Assembly: GCF_000819745.1 (NCBI RefSeq)
Contig: NZ_CDDA01000037.1
Location: forward strand, 95,744 to 159,743
Direction: 5' to 3'
DNA: 64,000 bases
From: Aeromonas bestiarum
Lineage (GTDB): Bacteria > Pseudomonadota > Gammaproteobacteria > Enterobacterales > Aeromonadaceae
In this document: piece by piece, positions 26,539-34,638 of the stretch
Layout: each line of letters opens with the position of its first letter
How positions within the stretch are numbered: position 1 is the first letter of the stretch
Notes under the pieces: generated by a model
What the model was told of the DNA's origin: nothing
Seen by the model: only the letters and a program-made list of their open reading frames with translations
The model's database searches: none
Position numbers and translations under genes: made by a program

Positions 26539-27573
26539 GTGTCTTGCTTGCAGGTTGAAAATGTCAGTTGCCGTTACAACGGCCGCAATGTGCTGGAGCA
26601 GCTCTCCCTGACGGTGGCTGACAACGAGATCGTCTGTCTGCTGGGTGCGAGCGGTTGCGGCAAGACCACGCTGCTCAAGGCCATCGCCGGTCTGCTGCCG
26701 CTGGCCGGGGGCGCTATTCGCCTTGGTGATACCCTGCTGGATGGGCCCGGGGGCTGCGTGCCCCCCGAGGCGCGCAACATCGGCATGATCTTTCAGGATT
26801 ACGCCCTCTTTCCGCACCTGACGGTGGCCGACAACGTCGGCTTCGGCCTGACCCGGCTCGATCGCCGCACTCGCCAGCAGCAGGTGGATGAGGCGCTGAC
26901 GCTGGTCAATCTGCAGGGGCTGGGGGCGCGCTATCCGCATGAGCTCTCCGGCGGCCAGCAGCAGAGGGTCGCCATCGCCCGCGCCTTGGTGTGCAAGCCC
27001 AGGCTGATGCTGCTGGACGAGCCTTTCTCCAACATAGATACCCAGGTGCGGATGAAGCTTATTCTCGAGATCCGCGCCCTGCTCAAGCAGCAGGGGATAG
27101 GCGCCATCTTCGTCAGCCACAGCAAGGAGGAGGCGTTTGCCTTCGCCGACCGGCTGGCGTTGTTTCGGGCGGGTCACATCGAGCAGGTGGGCCAGCCGGA
27201 GCAGCTCTATCGTCGCCCGCAGAACCGCTTCGTGGCGGAGTTTCTCGGCGGGGTCAACTACCTGGCGGCCGAGGTGGTGGACAGCCACTGTGTGCAGACA
27301 TCGCTGGGGGTGGTGTGCGGCACCGAGCCTCACGGCCGTGCCGTGGGCGAGCTGCTGCAATTGATGCTCAGACCCCAGCAGCTGTTGCTGGAGGCCGTCG
27401 ACGGCGGTGAGCTGGCGGTGCTGGAGCAGCAGTTCCTCGGCCATCACTGCCGGGTGTTGTTCGAGTGTGGCGGCCAGCGGCTCGAGGCCAGCATTGGCGA
27501 GCCGCTTGGCGGGATGCGGGCCAGGGTCAACCTTGCCCCGCATGCGCTGGTGCTGTTTGATCCATTGCCGTGA
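26539..27573 (+). CDS. fbpC: Ferric-iron ABC transporter ATP-binding protein
   Basis: This 344-residue ATPase powers FbpB. It has Walker A GASGCGKTT (about 37-45), the Q-loop FQDYALFPHLTV, the signature [16 protein letters not shown], Walker B LMLLDEPFSNID and a C-terminal TOBE-like regulatory domain after about 235. I start at GTG 26539, which has AAGGGG about 10 bases upstream. An in-frame GTG at 26500 lies inside the echo of the 5' end. The upstream echo may interfere with, or supply, a second ribosome site. Confidence 0.9.
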   Translation: MSCLQVENVSCRYNGRNVLEQLSLTVADNEIVCLLGASGCGKTTLLKAIAGLLPLAGGAIRLGDTLLDGPGGCVPPEARNIGMIFQDYALFPHLTVADNVGFGLTRLDRRTRQQQVDEALTLVNLQGLGARYPHELSGGQQQRVAIARALVCKPRLMLLDEPFSNIDTQVRMKLILEIRALLKQQGIGAIFVSHSKEEAFAFADRLALFRAGHIEQVGQPEQLYRRPQNRFVAEFLGGVNYLAAEVVDSHCVQTSLGVVCGTEPHGRAVGELLQLMLRPQQLLLEAVDGGELAVLEQQFLGHHCRVLFECGGQRLEASIGEPLGGMRARVNLAPHALVLFDPLP

Positions 27574-27675
27574 CAGACCTGATATCGTTGTGAAATCAAG
27601 GAACTGGATTCACTCTGGTTTATAATCGCGCAACGCAACGCCAACATAGCCAATGCCTGTTCAGGGGAGAGATAT

Positions 27676-28581
27676 ATGAAAGCCCAAGCCGGGATCTGTG
27701 CAGAGCCGAATCTGCACGCCCTCTATCTGATGTTCAATCGCACCGGTGACGGAGCCGAACTGGTGGCCCGTCTGGCCAGCTTGCCTGCCCTGTGGGAAGC
27801 CGTTGCCGCCGATTTCCCCGATGCCGGTTTCAGCGGTCTGGTCGCCGTCGGTGCCGATGCCTGGGATGGTCTCTACCCTGCCGCCCGTCCGCCCCAGTTC
27901 CGTGGTTTTATGGCTCAGGAAGCCAATGGTCATAAGGCGCCGAATACCCCGTTTGATCTCTTCGTGCAACTGCGCGCCGATCGGGTCGATGTGCTGCACC
28001 ATGCCGGTCAGCGCGTGATGGCCCTGCTGGCGGGGCTGGCGGCGCTGGCCGAAGAGGTGCGCGGTTTCCGCAATCTGGATTGCCGGGATCTGACCGGCTT
28101 CGTCGACGGCACCGAAAACCCGCAGGATGAGCACAGGGCCGAAGTGGCGCTGCTCGAGGGCGGCGAATTTGCCGGTGGCTCCTATATCCACGTCCAGCGC
28201 TGGGTGCACGCCATGAGCGACTGGGAGAGGCTGGCCCTGAAGGAGCAGGAAGACATCATAGGTCGCACCAAGGCCGACAACATAGAGTATGAGTCGGCCG
28301 ACAAGCCGCTGACCGCCCACATCAAGCGGGTCAACCTCAAGACCCCGAAGGGCGAGTCCATGGAGATACTGCGCCAGAGCATGCCCTGGGGCACAATGAC
28401 AGAGCAGGGGCTCTACTTTATCTCCTGCTGCCGCACGCCGCAGCACTTCAACGCCATGCTGGCCAGCATGTACAAGGGGGAGGGCAGTCACTTCGACCAC
28501 CTGCTGTGCTTCACCAGCGCCGTGACCGGGGCCGCCTTCTTTGCGCCGTCCGAGGATTATCTGGTGTCGCAGGGTAAATAA
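27676..28581 (+). CDS. yfeX: DyP-type heme peroxidase (YfeX-like)
   Basis: This 301-residue protein contains the DyP signature GFVDGTENP (about 142-150), with the catalytic Asp, and a downstream HFNAMLASMYKG. There is no Tat signal, so it is cytoplasmic like E. coli YfeX, which has been linked to peroxidase activity and heme/porphyrin chemistry. It lies about 100 bases downstream of the ferric-iron operon, an iron-related context, and is followed by a strong terminator. Confidence 0.9.
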   Translation: MKAQAGICAEPNLHALYLMFNRTGDGAELVARLASLPALWEAVAADFPDAGFSGLVAVGADAWDGLYPAARPPQFRGFMAQEANGHKAPNTPFDLFVQLRADRVDVLHHAGQRVMALLAGLAALAEEVRGFRNLDCRDLTGFVDGTENPQDEHRAEVALLEGGEFAGGSYIHVQRWVHAMSDWERLALKEQEDIIGRTKADNIEYESADKPLTAHIKRVNLKTPKGESMEILRQSMPWGTMTEQGLYFISCCRTPQHFNAMLASMYKGEGSHFDHLLCFTSAVTGAAFFAPSEDYLVSQGK

Positions 28582-28601
28582 GCGCGGTTGAGATAACCAA
28601 C

Positions 28602-28628
28602 AAAAATCCCGGCTAAGGCCGGGATTTT
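28602..28628 (+). terminator. Terminator after yfeX
   Basis: AAAAATCCCGGC/GCCGGGATTTTT hairpin. It is symmetrical, so it may also serve the convergent argR. Confidence 0.88.
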
Positions 28629-28669
28629 TCGTTCAGGGGGCGTCACCAGAGCGGGACGGCCAAACCTGA

Positions 28670-29140
28670 TTAAGGGGTCTGTTCGAACAGCTCGAGGGCG
28701 GAGAGGTAGAGCTCTTCGATGTCGGTGTCGCTGGTCGGGGTGATGAAGATGGTGTCATCACCGGCTATGGTGCCGAGGATCCCTTCGGCCTTGCCGAGGG
28801 AGTCGAGCAGGCGGGCGATGAGCTGGGCCGCACCCGGGCTGGTGTGGATCACCACCAGGGCGCCGTTGTGGTCGACGTCCAGTACCAGGTTCTTGAGCGG
28901 GCTGGAGGTGGTGGGCACGCCCAGTTCCACCGGCAGGCAGTAGACCATCTCCATCTTGGCATTGCGGGTGCGAACGGCGCCGAAGCGGCTCAGCATGCGC
29001 GATACCTTGGACTGGTTGATGTTTTCGAAGCCCATCTCTTGCAGGGCAGTCACTATCTCTGCCTGGGAGCCAAATCGTTCTTCTTTCAGCAAGGCTTTAA
29101 AGGCCTTGGCCAGTTTTTCTTGCTTGTCGTTATGCTTCAT
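28670..29140 (-). CDS. argR: Arginine repressor
   Basis: This 156-residue hexameric regulator binds arginine and represses arginine biosynthesis and transport genes. Residues 1-75 form a winged helix ([26 protein letters not shown]), and the C-terminal domain contains the arginine-binding [11 protein letters not shown]. The start at 29140 gives the conserved [10 protein letters not shown]-terminus; a 64-codon extension is not family-like. It is divergent from artP, and ARG-box-like sites lie in the shared gap, so it likely controls both. Confidence 0.95.
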   Translation of the reverse strand: MKHNDKQEKLAKAFKALLKEERFGSQAEIVTALQEMGFENINQSKVSRMLSRFGAVRTRNAKMEMVYCLPVELGVPTTSSPLKNLVLDVDHNGALVVIHTSPGAAQLIARLLDSLGKAEGILGTIAGDDTIFITPTSDTDIEELYLSALELFEQTP

Positions 29141-29254
29141 CTTGGACTCACGAATGAGGAGGTGTGGCTGCCTGTCACGCTCAGGCGGCAGATATGAACA
29201 GCGTGCCCATTTTGCATTCATGTGCCTATTTTTGCAAGGAAGCGGCGCTTGTTC

Positions 29255-29268
29255 TGCATATTGATTCA
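29255..29268. promoter_or_regulatory. ARG-box candidate 1 (argR/artP intergenic)
   Basis: TGCATATTGATTCA matches the ARG-box core TGAAT-N4-ATTCA, counting TGCAT for TGAAT. It lies upstream of the artP -35 hexamer. Confidence 0.5.
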
Positions 29269-29276
29269 AAATTAGC

Positions 29277-29304
29277 TTGCATCCACCCATGTTGGGGCTA
29301 AAAT
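29277..29304 (+). promoter_or_regulatory. Probable sigma-70 promoter of artP
   Basis: TTGCAT and TAAAAT are separated by 16 bases, 38 bases upstream of the artP start. The spacing and hexamers are plausible but not proven. Confidence 0.5.
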
Positions 29305-29317
29305 CGGGACGAAATTT

Positions 29318-29331
29318 TGAAAACTTATTCA
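29318..29331. promoter_or_regulatory. ARG-box candidate 2 overlapping the artP leader
   Basis: TGAAAACTTATTCA matches the ARG-box core TGAAT-N4-ATTCA at all but one fixed base. It lies just downstream of the presumed transcription start, where ArgR binding would block artP. Confidence 0.6.
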
Positions 29332-29341
29332 ATTGGGCTGT

Positions 29342-30082
29342 ATGGGTATTGAATTAATCGGTATCGAAAAATCCTGGCACAAGGTGCCGGTACTGCAAGA
29401 TGTCAGCTTTCGGACTGCACCCGGTGAGACCTTGGTGCTGCTGGGCCCGAGCGGTGCCGGCAAGAGTTCGCTGCTGCGCATGATGAACCTGCTGGACACC
29501 CCGGATGCCGGTGTATTGCGCATAGGTGAAAGTGAATTTTCTTTCCCGTCCAGCCTCTCTGCCGCCGAATTCAACCGTCAGGCACAGGCGCTGCGCCGCA
29601 AGGTGGGCATGGTGTTTCAGCAGTACAATCTGTGGCCACATCTGACCGTGATGGAGAACCTGATCGAGGCCCCCGTCAAGCTGCTCGGCATGAGCAAGGC
29701 GGCGGCCACCGAGAAGGGCGCCTACCTGCTGACCCAGTTGCAACTGGCCGACAAGCGCGATGCCTGGCCTGCCCGGCTCTCCGGCGGCCAGCAGCAGCGG
29801 GTGGCCATCGCCCGTACTCTGATGATGGATCCCCAGGTGCTGCTGTTTGACGAGCCGACGGCGGCCCTCGATCCCGAGATCACCAAAGAGGTGGCGGAGA
29901 TCATCCGCAATCTGGGCCAGACCGGCATCACCCAGGTGGTGGTGACCCACGAGGTGGAGTTCGCCCGCAAGGTGGCCAGTCAGGTGATCTATCTGGAGAA
30001 GGGACGGATCATCGAATCCGGCTCCGCCGCCATTTTCACATCCCCGCAAACCAGCCGGTTTGCCGAGTTCTTGATGCATTGA
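29342..30082 (+). CDS. artP: Arginine ABC transporter ATP-binding protein
   Basis: This 246-residue ATPase energises ArtQM. It has Walker [10 protein letters not shown], the Q-loop [12 protein letters not shown], the signature [15 protein letters not shown] and Walker [16 protein letters not shown] use ATG 29342; a codon three residues earlier has no better signal, and no good ribosome site is visible for either. It is first gene of the artPIQM operon, divergent from argR, with ARG boxes between them. Confidence 0.92.
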   Translation: MGIELIGIEKSWHKVPVLQDVSFRTAPGETLVLLGPSGAGKSSLLRMMNLLDTPDAGVLRIGESEFSFPSSLSAAEFNRQAQALRRKVGMVFQQYNLWPHLTVMENLIEAPVKLLGMSKAAATEKGAYLLTQLQLADKRDAWPARLSGGQQQRVAIARTLMMDPQVLLFDEPTAALDPEITKEVAEIIRNLGQTGITQVVVTHEVEFARKVASQVIYLEKGRIIESGSAAIFTSPQTSRFAEFLMH

Positions 30083-30107
30083 TATTCAAATCGATAAGGA
30101 AGCTGTC

Positions 30108-30848
30108 ATGAAAAAGAGTCTGTTGCTGGTTGCTGCCATGGGCCTGTTGAGCACCTCGGTGCTGGCCAAGGAGATCAAGTTCGCCACCGAGGCCACTTAT
30201 GCTCCGTTCGAATACCTGGATGACAAGAACGAGTTCCAGGGCTTCGACATCGATCTGGCCCGTGCCATCTGCACCCAGGCCAAGCTGGAGTGCAGCTTCC
30301 ACAACCAGGCCTTCGACAGCCTGATCCCCAGCCTCAAGTTCCGTCGCTATGACGCCGCCATCGCCGCCATGGACGTGACCCCGGAGCGGGCCGCCCAGGT
30401 CGACTTCTCCGACATCTATTACGAGAACTCCGCCGTGTTCGTGGCCAAGAAGGGCGCCTTCAAGGGGCCGGAAGAGCTGGTGGACAAGACGGTCGGCGTG
30501 CAGAACGGCACCTCCCACCAGTCCTATCTGGTGGACAACTGGATCAGCAAGGGCCTGCTGACCGTGCCCTACGCCAGCTACCAGAGCGCCTTCCTCGACA
30601 TGATGAACGGCCGTACCGACGGCGTGTTTGCCGATACCGCAGTCGCCGCCGACTGGCTCAAGCAGCACAAGGAATATGCCGTGATCGGCACCCCCGTGAC
30701 CGACGCCAAGTATTTCGGTACCGGCTTTGGCATCGCGGTCGCCAAGGGCAATCAGGAGCTGCTGACTCAGCTGAACAAGGGGCTGGCCGAGATCAAGGCC
30801 AACGGCACCTATCAGAAAATCTTCGACAAATACTTCGCGCAGCCATAA
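30108..30848 (+). CDS. artI: Arginine-binding periplasmic protein
   Basis: This 246-residue SBP family 3 protein has a signal peptide (cleavage after VLA, about residue 20). The ligand-pocket segments FATEATYAPFEY, FQGFDIDLARAIC, IAAMDVTPERAAQVDFS and VGVQNGTSHQ are typical of basic-amino-acid binders of the ArtJ/ArtI type. Two cysteines (in IC and LECSF) may form a disulfide. It captures arginine for ArtQMP. Artificial preference for artI over artJ cannot be resolved. Confidence 0.88.
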   Translation: MKKSLLLVAAMGLLSTSVLAKEIKFATEATYAPFEYLDDKNEFQGFDIDLARAICTQAKLECSFHNQAFDSLIPSLKFRRYDAAIAAMDVTPERAAQVDFSDIYYENSAVFVAKKGAFKGPEELVDKTVGVQNGTSHQSYLVDNWISKGLLTVPYASYQSAFLDMMNGRTDGVFADTAVAADWLKQHKEYAVIGTPVTDAKYFGTGFGIAVAKGNQELLTQLNKGLAEIKANGTYQKIFDKYFAQP

Positions 30849-30851
30849 ACC

Positions 30852-31502
30852 ATGTTGAGCCTGTTGTTGGATGCAGCCTGGATGACCCTGGGGCTGGCCT
30901 TGGCATCACTGGTCGGGGGCATGGTGCTGGCGTTGGCGTTCAGCGCCGCCGAACTGAGCAAGCAGCGCGCGCTGGTGTGGCCGGTGGCCACACTCACCAC
31001 GCTCATTCGTGGCCTGCCCGAGTTGCTGGTGGTGCTGTTCATCTACTTCGGCTCGACCCAGGTGCTGTTCCTCATCACCGGCGAGTATGTGGAGTTCAGC
31101 CCGTTCGCCTGCGGCGTGCTGGCGCTCTCCCTGCTGTTTGCCAGCTATGCCACCCAGACCCTGCGGGCCGCGCTCAATGCGGTGCCCGCCGGGCAGCGGC
31201 TGGCGGCGCTGGCGCTCGGCCTTGGCAAGGGGCACATCTTCTTTCGCATCGTGCTGCCCCAGGCCTGGCGTCATGCCCTGCCGGGGCTCGGCAACCAGTG
31301 GCTGGTGCTGCTCAAGGACACGGCGCTGGTCTCCCTCATAGGGGTGAACGAGATGATGCGTCAGGCCCAGATGGCCTCGGCCAGCACCTATGAACCCTTT
31401 ACCTGGTATGCCGCCGCAGCCCTCATCTATCTGGCCATCAGTCTGGTGAGTGAGTTCGGCCTCAAGCAGGCAGCCCGCTATACCCGCCGCTACGGAGGTT
31501 GA
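30852..31502 (+). CDS. artQ: Arginine ABC transporter permease, ArtQ
   Basis: This 216-residue His/Glu/Gln/Arg-type permease has about five helices and the coupling loop ALGLGKGHIFFRIVLPQAWRH. It pairs with ArtM as the membrane channel. Its 3' end, from about 31436, is partly repeated after the stop (31564 onward), so an extra diverged copy of the C-terminus LKQAARYTRRYGG lies between it and artM. Confidence 0.92.
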   Translation: MLSLLLDAAWMTLGLALASLVGGMVLALAFSAAELSKQRALVWPVATLTTLIRGLPELLVVLFIYFGSTQVLFLITGEYVEFSPFACGVLALSLLFASYATQTLRAALNAVPAGQRLAALALGLGKGHIFFRIVLPQAWRHALPGLGNQWLVLLKDTALVSLIGVNEMMRQAQMASASTYEPFTWYAAAALIYLAISLVSEFGLKQAARYTRRYGG

Positions 31503-31563
31503 CCATGCAGGACTATCTCATGACGCTGCTGGGGGGATTGGTGATCACCCTGCAATCGACCGT
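31436..31563 (+). repeat. artQ-end / artM-start duplication, unit 1 (128 bp)
   Basis: This unit contains the true end of artQ and an ectopic start of artM. It is paired with unit 2, 128 bases downstream. The artQ-end parts differ mainly at synonymous positions (GAG/GAA, GGC/GGG, CGC/CGT), and the artM-start parts likewise (GGG/GGT, CTG/CTT). Both units carry the same TGACCATG stop-start junction. Confidence 0.9.
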
Positions 31564-31630
31564 CTTCAGTCAGTTGAGTGAATTCGGGTTTAAGCAGACA
31601 GCCCGCTATACCCGTCGCTACGGAGGTTGA
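31505..31630 (+). pseudogene. 41-codon chimeric mini-frame, ArtM start fused to ArtQ end
   Basis: An intact frame begins with ArtM-type residues MQDYLMTLLGGLVITLQ and ends with ArtQ-type residues FKQTARYTRRYGG before its TGA. It has the same GGAGG-TGACC-ATG signal as artM, so it could be translated as a leader peptide coupled to artM. It is most simply a by-product of the junction duplication. Confidence 0.7.
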
Positions 31631-31691
31631 CCATGCAGGACTATCTCATGACGCTGCTGGGTGGTCTGGCGATCACCCTTCAACTGACGGC
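31564..31691 (+). repeat. artQ-end / artM-start duplication, unit 2 (128 bp)
   Basis: This is the second copy of the junction, containing an ectopic artQ end (SEFGFKQTARYTRRYGG) and the real artM start. The upstream break lies near 31556-31564, where ArtM-like coding sequence switches into ArtQ-like sequence. Confidence 0.9.
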
Positions 31692-32295
31692 ACTGAGCTT
31701 GCTGCTCGGCGTGCTGCTGGCCGCCGCCATGACCTGGGTGCTGGAACGACGGATTCCGGTGGCGACCCAGCTGGTACAGCTGTGGGTGCTGATCTTCACC
31801 GGCACGCCGCTGCTCATCCAGATCTTCCTCATCTACTACGGGCCGGGCCAGTTCGAGTGGCTCAAGTCCGGGCCGCTCTGGCCGCTGCTCAAGCAGCCCT
31901 GGTTCTGCGCCGTGCTGGCCCTTGGCTTCAACACGGCGGCTTACTCCACCCGGTTGTTCAAGGGGGCGCTGGATGCCATCCCTTCCGGCGAGGTGGAGGC
32001 GTGTCGCGCACTCGGCTTCTCGGCCGGGCAGACCCTGTGGATGAAGGTGCGCCACGCCGCACGGCGGCTGGTACCCGCCTATTCCAACGAGGTGATCCTG
32101 GTACTCAAGGGGAGTTCGCTCGCCAGCACCATTACCATCATGGATGTGATGGGTCTGGCCCAGCGCCTCAACGCCCAGACGTATGACACTCTGGCGGTGT
32201 TCACCGTGGCCGGTGGCCTCTATCTGACCATGAACGGATTGTTAACAATTGGGTTTCGCTGGTGTGAACGACGAGCCCTGGCATTCCAGGCCTGA
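31633..32295 (+). CDS. artM: Arginine ABC transporter permease, ArtM
   Basis: This 220-residue permease partner of ArtQ has about five helices and the coupling loop EVEACRALGFSAGQTLWMKV. The start at 31633 follows GGAGG, and the preceding TGA overlaps the Shine-Dalgarno spacing, as in unit 1 of the repeat. It is last gene of the art operon; mdh follows after a 221-base gap with a weak terminator. Confidence 0.92.
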   Translation: MQDYLMTLLGGLAITLQLTALSLLLGVLLAAAMTWVLERRIPVATQLVQLWVLIFTGTPLLIQIFLIYYGPGQFEWLKSGPLWPLLKQPWFCAVLALGFNTAAYSTRLFKGALDAIPSGEVEACRALGFSAGQTLWMKVRHAARRLVPAYSNEVILVLKGSSLASTITIMDVMGLAQRLNAQTYDTLAVFTVAGGLYLTMNGLLTIGFRWCERRALAFQA

Positions 32296-32323
32296 GTTCG
32301 GTAGATCTACCTATTTATGGTAG

Positions 32324-32361
32324 GGGGAAGTGCAGGAAATCTGTGCTTCCCCTCTGATTTT
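32324..32361 (+). terminator. Weak terminator after artM
   Basis: GGGGAAG/CTTCCCC with a 15-base loop, then TCTGATTTT. The U-tract is imperfect. Confidence 0.4.
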
Positions 32362-32516
32362 CTGCATTTCCCCCCGTTTTTATTCGCCGCCTGTTTCTTG
32401 GCTCACAGAACCCGTGATTGCAACTGTTATCAGATTGTTTTTTAGGGGGGGATCCATTAAGGTTGGGCCCACAACAAGAAACAACCTTAAACCTACGCTT
32501 AAACATGGAGTTGATC

Positions 32517-33452
32517 ATGAAAGTTGCCGTTCTGGGTGCCGCCGGTGGCATAGGCCAAGCCCTCGCTCTGCTGTTGAAAAATCGCCTTCCTGCTGGTTCC
32601 GAACTGAGCCTGTATGACATAGCCCCGGTCACTCCGGGTGTGGCGGTCGATCTGAGCCATATCCCGACTGACGTGAAAGTAAAAGGTTTCTGCGGTGAAG
32701 ATCCGAGCCCGGCTCTGGTCGGCGCCGATGTGGTGCTGATCTCCGCCGGTGTGGCGCGCAAGCCCGGCATGGATCGTTCCGATCTGTTCAATATCAACGC
32801 CGGTATCGTCAAGAATCTGGTGGAAAAATGTGCCGCTACCTGCCCGAAAGCGCTGATCGGCATCATCACCAACCCGGTCAACACCACGGTCGCCATCGCC
32901 GCCGAAGTGTTGAAGAAAGCTGGTGTCTATGACAAGCGCCGCCTGTTCGGTGTCACCACCCTGGACGTGATCCGTGCCGAGACCTTCGTGGCCGAGGCCA
33001 AGGGCCTGAACGTCGACAAGGTGCGTGTCAACGTGATCGGTGGCCACAGTGGCGTGACCATTTTGCCGCTGCTGTCCCAGATCGAAGGCGCCTCCTTCAC
33101 TGCTGAAGAAGTGGCTGCCATGACCAAGCGTATCCAGAACGCCGGTACCGAAGTGGTGGAAGCCAAGGCCGGTGGCGGATCTGCCACCCTCTCCATGGGC
33201 CAGGCGGCCTGCCGTTTCGGTCTGTCGCTGATCAAGGGTCTGCAAGGCGAAGCCAACGTCATCGAGTGCGCCTATGTGGAAGGCGACGGCAAACACGCCA
33301 CCTTCTTCGCGCAACCCATACTGCTGGGCAAGAACGGCGTCGAAACCGTACTGGACTACGGCAAGCTGAGTGCCTTCGAGCAAGCGGCTATGGATGGCAT
33401 GCTGGCCACCCTGAAAGCCGATATCCAGCTGGGTGTCGACTTCGTCAAGTAA
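32517..33452 (+). CDS. mdh: Malate dehydrogenase
   Basis: This 311-residue NAD-dependent TCA-cycle enzyme interconverts malate and oxaloacetate. The N-terminus [17 protein letters not shown] is the Rossmann glycine-rich motif, and the catalytic segment has [14 protein letters not shown] with its histidine. ATG 32517 has GGAG 6 bases upstream; the frame is open 33 codons earlier without support. In E. coli mdh and argR are neighbours; here the art operon lies between them. Confidence 0.97.
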   Translation: MKVAVLGAAGGIGQALALLLKNRLPAGSELSLYDIAPVTPGVAVDLSHIPTDVKVKGFCGEDPSPALVGADVVLISAGVARKPGMDRSDLFNINAGIVKNLVEKCAATCPKALIGIITNPVNTTVAIAAEVLKKAGVYDKRRLFGVTTLDVIRAETFVAEAKGLNVDKVRVNVIGGHSGVTILPLLSQIEGASFTAEEVAAMTKRIQNAGTEVVEAKAGGGSATLSMGQAACRFGLSLIKGLQGEANVIECAYVEGDGKHATFFAQPILLGKNGVETVLDYGKLSAFEQAAMDGMLATLKADIQLGVDFVK

Positions 33453-33470
33453 GCTGTATGGCTGACAAAC

Positions 33471-33494
33471 AAGGGGAGCTTCGGCTCCCCTTTG
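33471..33494 (+). terminator. Terminator after mdh
   Basis: AAGGGGAGC-TTCG-GCTCCCCTT hairpin, then TTG. Confidence 0.8.
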
Positions 33495-33574
33495 TCATGG
33501 GTGACAGATGCAGATGGCGACGGGCTAAGGGGATGGGGCCGGCTGCCGATAACAGAGAGCAGCAGGAGAACCTT

Positions 33575-34540
33575 ATGATGAAACCATTTACCCTTGTCGG
33601 CCTTGTCTGTTTGCTGACCACCCAGGTACAGGGCGCTGAGCCTCAGGCATCCGCCGCCACCCCCACAGCGAGCAGCGCGTTTTCCGCTGCCGAGCAGGCG
33701 ATGGCATCCCAGAGCGAAGTGTCTGCCGCCGAGTCGCCAGCGGTTGCAGTCCAGAGCGCTGTGTCTGCTGCCGCCCCCCAGCCTGCCGGATCCGGCGCCG
33801 TTCCCGCTGCCGCGCCCTTGCCTGTGGCGTCCGAGTCGACACCCGCAGCTGAGCCCGCACCCGTAGCAACGGGATCTGCGCCCGCGACCCCATCCCCCGC
33901 CGCCACAACGGAGAGCGGACTCTCTCCGACCAGCCGGCCCATGACCAGCACGCCATCGGGTGGCGGCGGTCTGGGCATCGACAGCAGCAATTTGCAGGCG
34001 GTCCCCCTCTATCGCCAAGACGAGCTGCTCAACTGGATTGAACAGGGTCGTCACTTGCAGCAGGTGAAGCAGGACAGGTGCCAGCTTACCCAGGATATAG
34101 AGGTGCGGGCCGAGGTGATGAAGGTGCCGGCCTATCAGTTCCTGTGGGGCGACATGCTGGCCTGGGGGGTCTGCATCAAGCCCGATGCCGAGCTCGGGGT
34201 CAAATTCATGTGGGAGGCGGCCAATCAAGGGCTGGCGCCGGCGCTGGAACAGCTGGGCCGCTACTACTGGAAGGGCACTCTGGTGCAGAAGGATCTGGTC
34301 AAGGCCGAGACCCTGATGCGTGAAGCCGCCAGTCTGGGGTTTCAACGGGCACAGGTCGAGTGGGTCGAGATGCTGCTGCAGGGGATGGGCAGCCCGCTGG
34401 ATTATGAAGAGGCCTACCACTGGCTGCACAGCACTGTGATCGGTGACAATGCGCTGCACCAGAAGGCGACCAGCCTGCTGAGCCGTCTGGCCAACCGCAT
34501 GCCGGCCAATGCCATCGCCCGTGCCAAGGCGATGCACTGA
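33575..34540 (+). CDS. motX: Polar flagellar sodium-motor protein MotX
   Basis: This 321-residue protein has a signal peptide (cleavage near VQGA) and a long Ala/Pro/Ser/Thr-rich low-complexity stretch (about 22-130). The conserved MotX body follows, with Sel1-type helical repeats: YQFLWGDMLAWGVC, EAANQGLAPALEQLGRYYWKG and SPLDYEEAYHWL. MotX with MotY forms the T-ring that attaches PomA/PomB stators to the sodium-driven polar flagellum. Vibrio MotX is about 210 residues, so the low-complexity insertion explains the greater length. The start at 33575 follows AGGAGAA. Confidence 0.85.
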   Translation: MMKPFTLVGLVCLLTTQVQGAEPQASAATPTASSAFSAAEQAMASQSEVSAAESPAVAVQSAVSAAAPQPAGSGAVPAAAPLPVASESTPAAEPAPVATGSAPATPSPAATTESGLSPTSRPMTSTPSGGGGLGIDSSNLQAVPLYRQDELLNWIEQGRHLQQVKQDRCQLTQDIEVRAEVMKVPAYQFLWGDMLAWGVCIKPDAELGVKFMWEAANQGLAPALEQLGRYYWKGTLVQKDLVKAETLMREAASLGFQRAQVEWVEMLLQGMGSPLDYEEAYHWLHSTVIGDNALHQKATSLLSRLANRMPANAIARAKAMH

Positions 34541-34546
34541 ATAAAA

Positions 34547-34576
34547 AAATGACCCACAGATCTGCATCTGTGGGTC
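34547..34576. terminator. Terminator between motX and hmpA
   Basis: ACCCACAGAT/ATCTGTGGGT stem. The T-run is on the minus strand, so it mainly serves hmpA. Confidence 0.78.
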
Positions 34577-34638
34577 CGGATCCGGCCGCCGTGCCATGAC
34601 AGGCTGGATCCTCCTTGCTTTATAGGGGGCAGCCCCGT

